DNA from: JBGPLH01 sp041486365 [NCBI: Thermodesulfobacteriota bacterium]
GTDB taxonomy: Bacteria > JAUYMQ01
Reading direction: 5' to 3'
DNA: 6,736 nt
Assembly: GCA_041486365.1 (NCBI GenBank)
Contig: JBGPLH010000182.1
Coordinates: 1 to 6,736 of the forward strand
The position numbers and the translations under genes were made by a program. The notes beneath the pieces are model-generated. The model was not told where the DNA came from. It was given only the letters and a program-made list of their open reading frames with translations, and made no database searches. Shown here in pieces: positions 1-5,571 of this stretch. Position 1 is the first letter of the stretch. Each line of letters opens with the position of its first letter.

Positions 1-587
1 AGCGGGCTCGAGATCAGCGGCGCCTTCAGCACCGTCTCGATGTCCACCTCGCTCTGGAAGTGGGCCTTGTCGTTCATCGAGCCGTTGTGATGGTTCTTCA
101 CCGCCACCAGGGCGAGCTGCTTCTTCGTGGTGCCGTAGCGGTGGAAGTGCCGGTTGGCGGCCATGGCGAAGAGGTTGGGCGCCGTGATCCCGTAGGCCAG
201 CACCGGGTGGTTGCGCGTGTTCGGGATCCCGCGGGCGCCCGAATCCTTGAGCTTCTCGAATCCCAGCGCAAGCACGACGTCGTACATCCCGCTCGCCACG
301 GCGAAGCAGGCGTTCCTGAAAGCGTCCATGCCGCTCGCGCAGTAGTTCTCGTTGCGTGAGATCGGGATGTTCTGGATCTTCAACGCGTCGCCGAGGCTCG
401 TCCCCGCGAAGGCCGAATTCAGCGTGCCCACCCAGGCGGCCTCGATCTGCTTCGGCTCGACTCCGGCGTCCGCCAGGGCCTCGAAACCCGCCTCCACGAT
501 CATGTCCTCGATGCCCATGTGGTAGTTCTCGCCGAACTTCGAGCACCCGGTGCCCACCACCGCCACGCGATCCTTGATGCTGCCCAT
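1..587 (-). CDS. Thiolase family protein (acetyl-CoA acetyltransferase / SCP2-thiolase-like), 3' end cut by window edge
   Basis: The visible part is 195 residues, about half of a thiolase (usual length about 390-400). It starts at ATG 587 with MGSIKDRVAVVGTGCSKFGE. The nucleophile motif ENYCASGMDAF places the acyl-accepting cysteine at residue 83. The stretch around residues 145-180 (HRYGTTKKQLA, KNHHNGSMN, KAHFQSEV) is typical of the SCP2-thiolase / lipid-transfer-protein branch. The catalytic His and second Cys of the C-terminal half lie outside the window. Thiolases of this branch cleave or form 3-oxoacyl-CoA in the cytoplasm, often bound to a DUF35 protein. The upstream gene ends 11 bases before this start, and its stop codon TGA runs into the ribosome-binding sequence GAAGGAG, so the two are almost certainly co-transcribed and probably translationally coupled. 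The family assignment is firm; the substrate is unknown. Confidence 0.93.
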   Translation of the reverse strand, partial: MGSIKDRVAVVGTGCSKFGENYHMGIEDMIVEAGFEALADAGVEPKQIEAAWVGTLNSAFAGTSLGDALKIQNIPISRNENYCASGMDAFRNACFAVASGMYDVVLALGFEKLKDSGARGIPNTRNHPVLAYGITAPNLFAMAANRHFHRYGTTKKQLALVAVKNHHNGSMNDKAHFQSEVDIETVLKAPLISSP

Positions 588-598
588 CGGTTTCTCCT

Positions 599-2026
599 TC
601 AATCCCTCGGCCGCGACTTCCAGAAATAGTTCTTGAGCCCACCGCCCTCGTGGAGCTTGCGGAGCACGAGGTCCACCTCGAGCCCGATGCGGACGTCCTG
701 GGGGCCGGCGTCGGCCATCTGGACCAGCACGCGGCCGCCCCCGTCCACGTTGACCACCGTCTCGATCGTGGGCGGGTCCAGCGAGGGGAAGAGGTAGTCG
801 CTCGTGAAGGTGTGCACCGTCCCGCGCCGGGCGAGCTTTTCGTCGTCGAAATCGTCCTTGGAACCGCAGTCGACGCATACGCGCTGGCGCGGGAACTGGG
901 TCATCCCGCACTTGCGGCACTTCTCCCCGTACAGCTGCAAATCCTGTTTGAACTCGCGCCACATCACGACCGGGCTCGACGCGCCCTCGGCGGGGATGAT
1001 CTTCGCAAGATCGCGGAAGAGGGCGTACTGGCCGTAGCTCGGCATCGGGCGCTTGCGGGAGAGGTAGTAGGACACGCCGCGCCGTTCGCGCCGGGAGTCG
1101 ATCGCCTCCGTCACGCGGAAGACCAGCGCGTCGCTGCCGTCGCCGTAGCTCGCCACGACGAGCCGGTCGCCGGGCTTGGCCGTCTCGAGCGCCTGCGCGA
1201 GGCCGATGAGCGCCTGCGCGCACCCCGTGTCCCCCACGGCACCGAGCAGCGGGTCGGCGAGCTGGGTTTTCGGATCCAGCTCGAGTTTCTTCGCGACGGC
1301 CTGGGCGACGCGGGCGTTGGGTGTGTAGAGGATCAGGCGCGCGACGTCCACGGGCTTCAGGTCGAGGCGCTTGAGCAGTTTCGAGATGCTCTCGCCGAGC
1401 ACGCGCTGGTAGCCGAACTTGCCCTCGAAGCCGCCTGGGAACTGCTGGACGTAGGGATCGGCGTCGCGCCGCCAGGTCCCTACGAACTCGTCGTTGATCG
1501 AGACCTGCCCCTCGAGGATCGCGATCAGGTCGTCGGCACCGAGGAGCAGGGCGGCCGCGCCGTCTCCGAACATCATCTCGTTGGCGGTGCGGGGCTCCGC
1601 GGGACGCATGTCCGCGGCGGCGACGAGCGCGCGCCCGGAGGTCCCGGCCTTGATCGCGTCGAAGGCGGACAACATGGTCGAGGTGGCGGCCCTGAGCGTG
1701 TTGGCGCTGTCCTCCGTCCGGCACTCGCGGTCGAGATCGAGGGCCGTGGCGAGGAGCCCGGCGCCGATCTTCTCGCGATAGGGGGCCGTCGTGCTCGCGA
1801 AGTGGACCACGCGGAGGTCCGCGCGGAGCCGCTCGGGGTCGAGCCCCTCCACGCAGTTGGAGGCGGCCTCGAAGGCCATGGTGAACGTGTCCTCGTCGAA
1901 GGACGCGACCGCCTTCTCGCCCTTGGCCGCCGGCTGCTGCCACTCCCGCGCGATGATCTCCCGGGCCAGCCGGTAACGGGGGATGTAGGCGCCGAAGGAG
2001 ACGATGCCGACGGGTTGTTCGCGCAT
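599..2026 (-). CDS. Fused HMG-CoA-synthase-like / DUF35 zinc-ribbon OB-fold protein
   Basis: A 475-residue protein with two parts. Residues about 5-310 have the HMG-CoA synthase/KAS III-like thiolase fold: GIVSFGAYIPRYRL at the start, FDEDTFTMA near 43-51, FGDGAAALLLG near 153-163, and PGDRLVVASYGDGSDAL near 285-301. Residues about 355-470 are a DUF35 domain: a zinc ribbon with C370-x2-C373 and C384-x2-C387, then an OB-fold (RGTVHTFTSDYLFP onward). By my manual alignment to archaeal HMG-CoA synthases, the catalytic Cys is Leu111, the His is Tyr234 (YTPN for HQPN), the Glu is Thr79/80, and the Asn motif GNTYSG reads GDTGCA. Ordinary HMG-CoA synthase activity is therefore doubtful. The next gene is a thiolase, so a thiolase/synthase-like/DUF35 assembly is likely, as in the archaeal mevalonate complex. 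ATG 2026 is chosen over TTG 2056 because it has a strong Shine-Dalgarno site and the predicted transcript starts near 2056. Confidence 0.9.
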   Translation of the reverse strand: MREQPVGIVSFGAYIPRYRLAREIIAREWQQPAAKGEKAVASFDEDTFTMAFEAASNCVEGLDPERLRADLRVVHFASTTAPYREKIGAGLLATALDLDRECRTEDSANTLRAATSTMLSAFDAIKAGTSGRALVAAADMRPAEPRTANEMMFGDGAAALLLGADDLIAILEGQVSINDEFVGTWRRDADPYVQQFPGGFEGKFGYQRVLGESISKLLKRLDLKPVDVARLILYTPNARVAQAVAKKLELDPKTQLADPLLGAVGDTGCAQALIGLAQALETAKPGDRLVVASYGDGSDALVFRVTEAIDSRRERRGVSYYLSRKRPMPSYGQYALFRDLAKIIPAEGASSPVVMWREFKQDLQLYGEKCRKCGMTQFPRQRVCVDCGSKDDFDDEKLARRGTVHTFTSDYLFPSLDPPTIETVVNVDGGGRVLVQMADAGPQDVRIGLEVDLVLRKLHEGGGLKNYFWKSRPRD

Positions 2027-2034
2027 CCTGGGTC

Positions 2035-2040
2035 CCTCCC
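2035..2040 (-). promoter_or_regulatory. Ribosome-binding site fixing the start of the synthase-like gene
   Basis: Read on the minus strand the bases are GGGAGG, with eight bases between GGAGG and ATG 2026. The longer in-frame alternative at 2056 would be a TTG with no leader left on the predicted transcript, so this site decides the start. The protein sequence also supports it: conserved family similarity begins at GIVSFGAYIP, just after this ATG. Confidence 0.75.
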
Positions 2041-2062
2041 GTGAAATACGAAGCAACCTCAG

Positions 2063-2091
2063 CTTTTAGCCGCCCCTTTCTGTGCTGTCAA
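2063..2091 (-). promoter_or_regulatory. Sigma-70-type promoter for the synthase-like/thiolase operon
   Basis: On the minus strand there is a perfect -35 hexamer TTGACA (2091-2086), a 17-base spacer, and a -10 hexamer TAAAAG (2068-2063; four of six matches to TATAAT). Transcription would begin near 2056, giving a leader of about 30 bases before ATG 2026. The short AT-rich patch around 2063-2068 stands out in GC-rich DNA. The -35 box lies inside the palindrome at 2087-2102, so a repressor bound there would block this promoter. This is a prediction from sequence only. Confidence 0.6.
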
Positions 2092-2102
2092 CCCGGGTTG
2101 AC
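2087..2102. promoter_or_regulatory. 16-bp perfect palindrome, candidate operator shared by divergent operons
   Basis: GTCAACCCGGGTTGAC reads the same on both strands. It lies in the 166-base gap between the divergently transcribed synthase-like and biotin carboxylase genes. Each arm supplies the TTGAC core of a -35 box, one for each direction. An extra copy of the left arm, GTCAAC, lies at 2109-2114, 22 bp (about two helical turns) from the first, inside the spacer of the plus-strand promoter. The arrangement fits a dimeric repressor of the TetR or GntR type, as is common for fatty-acid and branched-chain acyl-CoA degradation operons. No regulator gene is in the window, so the protein is unknown. 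Confidence 0.55.
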
Positions 2103-2126
2103 CCTGCCGTCAACGCGTGGTAACAA
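2098..2126 (+). promoter_or_regulatory. Candidate promoter for the biotin carboxylase operon
   Basis: TTGACC (2098-2103) is followed by a 17-base spacer and TAACAA (2121-2126). The -10 box is weak (three of six matches) but is preceded by TGG, the TGn of an extended -10. Transcription would start near 2133, leaving about 60 bases of leader before GTG 2193. The -35 box is the right arm of the palindrome at 2087-2102, back to back with the minus-strand promoter. It is less certain than the minus-strand promoter. Confidence 0.42.
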
Positions 2127-2192
2127 GCAGCTTCCGTTCTCCCGGGAAGGGAGTCCTCGCACCCGCGTCACCGATTCGAAGGGTCCCGTCGC

Positions 2193-3536
2193 GTGTTCCG
2201 AAAAGTCCTGATCGCCAACCGGGGAGAGATCGCCGTCCGCGTGATCCGCGCCTGCCGCGAGCTCGGGATCCCCACGGTGGCCGTCTACTCGGAGGCCGAC
2301 GCGGAGGCCGTCCACGCGAGGGCGGCGGACGAGCGCGTCCTTATCGGCCCGCCGCCCGCGAAGCAGAGCTACCTCGACGCCGGGCGGATCATCGCGGCCG
2401 CGAAGGACACCGGCGCGGAGGCGATCCATCCGGGTTACGGGTTCCTCTCGGAGCACGCCGACTTCGCGCGGCGCTGCCACGACGAGGGTCTCGTCTTCAT
2501 CGGGCCCTCGCCGGACGCGATCGAGAAGATGGGCGCCAAGGCGCTCGCCCGCGACCTCGTCCGCGCGGCGGGGGTGCCCGTCGTGCCGGGAAGCGAGTCG
2601 GGCGTGGAGACGCTGGACGAGGCGAAGCTCGTCGCCCTGGGCGTGGGCTACCCGGTGTTCCTGAAGGCCTCCGCGGGGGGTGGCGGCATGGGGATGCAGA
2701 TAGTCCCCGACGAGGCGACCCTCGATAAGGTGTTCGTCACCGCCCGGGATCGCGCGGAGTCGCTCTTCGGCCAGAACGCCGTGTACGTCGAGAAGGGGCT
2801 CCCGGGGCCTCGCCACGTGGAGTTCCAAATCTTCGGCGATGCGCAGGGGAACCTGATCCATTTCTACGAGCGCGAGTGCACGATCCAGCGCCGGCACCAG
2901 AAGGTGATCGAGGAGTCGCCTAGCCCGGCCCTCACCCCGGCACTGCGCGAGCGCATGGGCGACGCCGCGATCCGGGTGGCCCGCACGGTGGATTACGTGA
3001 ATGCCGGGACGATCGAATGCCTCGTCGATGCGGACCGTAACTTCTACTTCATCGAGATGAATACCCGGCTCCAGGTCGAGCACCCGGTCACGGAGATGAC
3101 CTGTGGGATCGACCTCGTGAAGCTCCAGCTCCGGGTGGCCAGCGGCGAGCCGCTCGGCATCCGCCAGGGGGACGTGAAGCCCCGGGGTCACGCCATCGAG
3201 CTGCGAATCTACGCGGAGGATCCCGACAGGAACTTCTTCCCCAGTCCCGGCACGATCAGGGTATGGCGGACGCCGGAGGGCGACGGGATCCGGCTGGACG
3301 CGGGCGTGGCCGAGGGATCCGTCGTGAGCGTGCACTACGACCCGATGCTCGCCAAGCTCATCGTTCGGGGCGAGCACCGCTCCGACGCCATCGCACGGGC
3401 GCTGGACGCGCTCGATCGGTTCCACGTCGAGGGCGTGAAGACCAACATCGAGCTGCACAAGCAGGTGCTGCGGCACCCCGAGTTCCAGGCCGGGACCTTC
3501 GACACCGGCTTCCTTTACAACCGCCTCAAGGCCTGA
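2193..3536 (+). CDS. Biotin carboxylase subunit of an acyl-CoA carboxylase (AccC/PccA-like)
   Basis: A 447-residue stand-alone biotin carboxylase, the normal length for AccC (about 449). It uses ATP and bicarbonate to carboxylate biotin on a carrier protein in the cytoplasm. The N-terminal Rossmann-like domain opens with FRKVLIANRGEIAVRVIRA and contains HPGYGFLSE (79-87). The ATP-grasp domain has a glycine-rich loop (KASAGGGGMGMQ, 158-169), IQRRHQKVIEE (231-241), and IEMNTRLQVEHPVTE (287-301) with E288, N290 and R292. GHAIELRI (332-339) gives R338. These match E. coli AccC numbering exactly, so it should be active. The glycine loop has Met166 and Gln169 where Arg/Lys and Arg are usual, suggesting a less common subfamily. 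GTG 2193 fits the conserved N terminus; a GAAGGG sequence ends nine bases upstream. A small biotin carrier gene follows, but no carboxyltransferase is in the window. Confidence 0.95.
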   Translation: MFRKVLIANRGEIAVRVIRACRELGIPTVAVYSEADAEAVHARAADERVLIGPPPAKQSYLDAGRIIAAAKDTGAEAIHPGYGFLSEHADFARRCHDEGLVFIGPSPDAIEKMGAKALARDLVRAAGVPVVPGSESGVETLDEAKLVALGVGYPVFLKASAGGGGMGMQIVPDEATLDKVFVTARDRAESLFGQNAVYVEKGLPGPRHVEFQIFGDAQGNLIHFYERECTIQRRHQKVIEESPSPALTPALRERMGDAAIRVARTVDYVNAGTIECLVDADRNFYFIEMNTRLQVEHPVTEMTCGIDLVKLQLRVASGEPLGIRQGDVKPRGHAIELRIYAEDPDRNFFPSPGTIRVWRTPEGDGIRLDAGVAEGSVVSVHYDPMLAKLIVRGEHRSDAIARALDALDRFHVEGVKTNIELHKQVLRHPEFQAGTFDTGFLYNRLKA

Positions 3537-3544
3537 CCGGAGGT

Positions 3545-3561
3545 CCCCCTCGAAGAGGGGG
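3545..3561 (+). other. GC-rich hairpin between biotin carboxylase and carrier genes
   Basis: Perfect seven-base arms CCCCCTC (3545-3551) and GAGGGGG (3555-3561) enclose a three-base GAA loop, nine bases after the biotin carboxylase stop. No T-run follows (the next bases are CCGACAAGAATTTATG), so a classical intrinsic terminator is unlikely. It may stabilise the upstream message end or tune the ratio of carboxylase to carrier. The carrier's own Shine-Dalgarno site lies 35 bases farther on and is not covered by the stem. Confidence 0.5.
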
Positions 3562-3609
3562 CCGACAAGAATTTATGAGCGCCATCCAAACAGTGAAGGA
3601 GCGTGATCC

Positions 3610-3825
3610 ATGGCGACCGAAGTGCCCGCCCACATCACTGGGACCGTGTGGAAGATCGAGCGGAAGGTGGGAGACTCCGTGAGCGAGGGAGACACCATCG
3701 TGATTCTCGAGTCGATGAAGATGGAGATGCCCGTCGAGGCGCCCTCGGCCGGGACGATCTCCGAGATCCGCGTCTCGGAAGGCACCCCGGTGAACGAGGG
3801 AGACGTCATCGCGGTGATCGCGTGA
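3610..3825 (+). CDS. Single-domain biotin (biotin/lipoyl) carrier protein
   Basis: A 71-residue protein that is essentially only a biotinyl/lipoyl attachment domain. The motif LESMKMEMPV places the biotinylated lysine at residue 37 in the usual Met-Lys-Met turn. The flanking repeats VGDSVSEGD and EGTPVNEGDVI form the two symmetric halves of the barrel. Full-length AccB has about 150 residues with a flexible N-terminal region, which is absent here. The closest known type is the small biotin/lipoyl attachment protein of Bacillus (YngHB), which also sits beside a separate biotin carboxylase and a crotonase gene. It should carry carboxybiotin from the preceding gene's product to a carboxyltransferase. 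A clear AAGGAG site (3596-3601) eight bases ahead fixes ATG 3610. Lipoylation is a less likely alternative given the neighbour. Confidence 0.93.
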   Translation: MATEVPAHITGTVWKIERKVGDSVSEGDTIVILESMKMEMPVEAPSAGTISEIRVSEGTPVNEGDVIAVIA

Positions 3826-3870
3826 CGTCTCCGTGCCTCGCGGATCGCGGCCCCGGACCCCGGGTGCGCC

Positions 3871-4671
3871 GTGGTAGGTGACGGCGCCGCGCGCGTGATC
3901 GTGGAGCGCCGCGACAACCTGGCGCTCCTCGTGCTCAACAATCCCGCCAAGCGCAACGCGCTCAACCCCGATCTGCTGCTCGATCTGATCGAGGCGCTCG
4001 ATCGCCTGCGCGGCGAGGACGTGCGCGCCCTCGTCTTCCGGGGCGCGGGCGAGAAGAGCTTCTGCTCCGGCTACGACATCTCCGCGATCCCCACGCGGAT
4101 CCCGCCCGAGGACTTCGCGACCCGGTCGCCCCGGAACCTTGTCCAGGAGGCGATCGGTCTCGTGGAGGAGTTCCCCCTTCCCACGATCGCCATGCTGAAC
4201 GGTCACGCCTGGGGCGCGGGATGCGAGCTGGCCACCGCCTGCGATCTTCGCGTGGCGGTCCCCGAGGCGACCTTCGGCATGCCCCCCGCGAAGCTCGGGA
4301 TCATCTACTCGCCGCGGGGCTTGAAGCGCTTCCTGAATCTGATCGGCGTGGCCAACACGAAGGAGATGTTCTTCACGGCCCGTGGCGTGGACGCGGCACG
4401 GGCGCTCGACATGGGTCTCGTGAGCCACGTCGTGCCGCGGGGGGAGCTGGAGGATTTCGTGTTCGGCCTCGCCTCCGACATTGCCGCGGGCGCGCCGCTC
4501 GCGCTCCGGGGGATGAAGCGGGTGATCGCCTTCTGCCTCGCGCACGATCTGGCGCCGGAGGACGAGGTCGAGGCCACGCGCCTCATCGCCGAAACCTTCG
4601 CGAGCGAGGACCTCGTGGAGGGCCAGGCGGCGTTCCTGGAGGGGCGGAAGCCCCGATTCAAGGGCAAGTGA
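3871..4671 (+). CDS. Crotonase-superfamily protein resembling methylmalonyl-CoA decarboxylase (YgfG/ScpB-like)
   Basis: A 266-residue crotonase-fold protein, usual length for the family. The oxyanion-hole regions are FCSGYDI (64-70) and NGHAWGAGCELATACD (110-125) with Glu119. The second catalytic Glu of enoyl-CoA hydratase (rat E164, in QPE) is replaced: the segment reads FGMPPAKLGIIYSP (135-148), with Pro139 at that place and Tyr146 matching the active-site Tyr140 of E. coli YgfG. More YgfG-like stretches, from memory of that protein, are KEMFFTA (164-170), ELEDF (192-196) and SEDLVEGQAAFLEGRKPRF (245-263). YgfG converts methylmalonyl-CoA to propionyl-CoA. His66 of YgfG is Tyr68 here, so the substrate may differ; methylglutaconyl-CoA or enoyl-CoA hydratase remain possible. 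It begins 45 bases after the carrier, in the same operon. GTG 3871 is the only reasonable start but has a weak ribosome-binding site. Confidence 0.88.
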   Translation: MVGDGAARVIVERRDNLALLVLNNPAKRNALNPDLLLDLIEALDRLRGEDVRALVFRGAGEKSFCSGYDISAIPTRIPPEDFATRSPRNLVQEAIGLVEEFPLPTIAMLNGHAWGAGCELATACDLRVAVPEATFGMPPAKLGIIYSPRGLKRFLNLIGVANTKEMFFTARGVDAARALDMGLVSHVVPRGELEDFVFGLASDIAAGAPLALRGMKRVIAFCLAHDLAPEDEVEATRLIAETFASEDLVEGQAAFLEGRKPRFKGK

Positions 4672-4686
4672 CCATGCAGCCGTGAA
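4672..4686. other. Short convergent gap between operons
   Basis: Only 15 bases separate the stop of the plus-strand crotonase gene from the stop of the minus-strand hydrolase gene. There is no hairpin or T-run here, so neither operon has a visible intrinsic terminator and their transcripts may overlap as antisense. Confidence 0.6.
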
Positions 4687-5571
4687 TCAAAACACCTGCG
4701 TCTCGCCGTGCCGCAGGATCGCCACGCGATCGCCGAGCCCCTCGTGGTCGCGGATCGCGGCCAGCCACTCGATGGGCTCCTCAACCGGCTCGTAGGAGAG
4801 GACGAAGGTTCCCCAGTGGATGGGGACGAGCCACTTCGCCTTGAGATCGTGGAAAACCTTCACGGCATCTTGTGGATTGCAGTGCACGGCCCGGAAGGTG
4901 TCGGGCTTGTAGGCGCCGATGGGAATCAGGGCGACGTCGACCTTGTGCTTGCGTCCGATGTCCTTGAACCGCGGATCGTACGCGGTGTCCCCGCCGAAGA
5001 AGACCGACTTCGAGCCGCCCTCCACCAGGAACGCCGTATAGCCCCGGTAGGTGTCGTGGAAGTAGCGGTGCCCGAAGTGGCGCACCGGGAGCGAGGTCAC
5101 GCGGACGTTTCCGATGTCCACGTGATCGTGGTGGCCGAGCTCGATCACCTCGCGGAGCCCCGCCTTCCGCGGCAGATCGCCGACGTCCTGGGGGCAGATC
5201 ACCGGCGTGTGCTTCGGCAGCCGTCGCAGTGTCGGTAGGTCGCAGTGATCCATGTGGGCATGAGAGAGCAGGACCATGTCGAGTTTCGGAAGGTGGTCGA
5301 AGGGGATCCCGGGCTCCACCAGGCGGCGCAGGAGCAGGATCCGGCGTGAGTAGATCGGATCGGTGAGCACGTTCATTCCCGCGGTCTGGATGAGGGTCGT
5401 GGCGTGGCCGATGTAGGTGACGGCCGTCTGGTCCTCGCCGACGATCCCGGGCGGCTCTCGGCCCTCGACCCGCCGCATTGGAAGCAGCATCGTGAGCGCG
5501 ATCTTCCGCGCCACGCGCCCCCGGGTGATGATCCCCTTCGGGCGCTTTCCCGGCTGCCGCTTCTTCGTCAT
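4687..5571 (-). CDS. Metallo-beta-lactamase-fold hydrolase, NAPE-PLD-like (COG2220)
   Basis: A 294-residue MBL-fold enzyme. The metal ligands are visible: SHAHMDHCD with H104, H106, D108 and H109; a histidine in LPVRHFGHR (H165 or H168); D195 in FFGGDTAYD; and H252 in PIHWGTF. The segments YIGHATTL and NVLTDPIYS (residues 53-75), IPIGAY (216-221) and IHWGTF are characteristic of the N-acylphosphatidylethanolamine phospholipase D branch, which is widespread in bacteria with mostly unknown substrates. The N terminus (residues 1-35) is strongly basic with a short hydrophobic patch (IALTMLLPM), which could bind membrane but is not a convincing signal peptide. ATG 5571 overlaps the upstream stop as ATGA and has GGAGG nearby. 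The frame is open for 67 more codons upstream, but those overlap the aminopeptidase gene and look non-native. Confidence 0.9.
   Translation of the reverse strand: MTKKRQPGKRPKGIITRGRVARKIALTMLLPMRRVEGREPPGIVGEDQTAVTYIGHATTLIQTAGMNVLTDPIYSRRILLLRRLVEPGIPFDHLPKLDMVLLSHAHMDHCDLPTLRRLPKHTPVICPQDVGDLPRKAGLREVIELGHHDHVDIGNVRVTSLPVRHFGHRYFHDTYRGYTAFLVEGGSKSVFFGGDTAYDPRFKDIGRKHKVDVALIPIGAYKPDTFRAVHCNPQDAVKVFHDLKAKWLVPIHWGTFVLSYEPVEEPIEWLAAIRDHEGLGDRVAILRHGETQVF

Noticed and set aside
650-2044. Long plus-strand open frame (464 codons) opposite the synthase-like gene
   Set aside because: It is antisense to a gene with clear domain motifs. Long antisense frames are common when third positions are nearly all G/C; its translation is rich in Gly, Arg, Glu and His with no recognisable motif.
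2027-2056. Longer start (TTG 2056) for the synthase-like gene
   Set aside because: The predicted transcript begins near 2056, the added ten residues have no family similarity, and ATG 2026 has a much better ribosome-binding site.
2088-3476. Long minus-strand open frame (462 codons) opposite the biotin carboxylase gene
   Set aside because: The sense strand encodes a textbook biotin carboxylase with all active-site residues; the antisense product has no known motif and is a GC-composition shadow.
3545-3561. Intrinsic terminator at the hairpin after the biotin carboxylase gene
   Set aside because: There is no T-run after the stem, and the downstream carrier gene is functionally tied to the upstream gene, so termination here would be unexpected.
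3574-3682. Short ORF beginning at ATG 3574 between biotin carboxylase and carrier
   Set aside because: No ribosome-binding site precedes it, it runs out of frame into the carrier gene, and the product (Pro/Trp/Arg-rich) looks like a frame shadow. A leader peptide role cannot be excluded but has no support.
3852-3864. Small inverted repeat CCCGG-ACC-CCGGG ahead of the crotonase start
   Set aside because: Five-base GC arms arise easily by chance in this composition. It might mask the weak ribosome-binding site, but nothing else supports a regulatory role.
2193-4671. Confident assignment as a leucine-degradation (methylcrotonyl-CoA carboxylase) operon
   Set aside because: Gene order recalls the Bacillus yng operon, but there is no HMG-CoA lyase, acyl-CoA dehydrogenase or carboxyltransferase in the window, and the crotonase looks more decarboxylase-like. 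It remains a possibility only.
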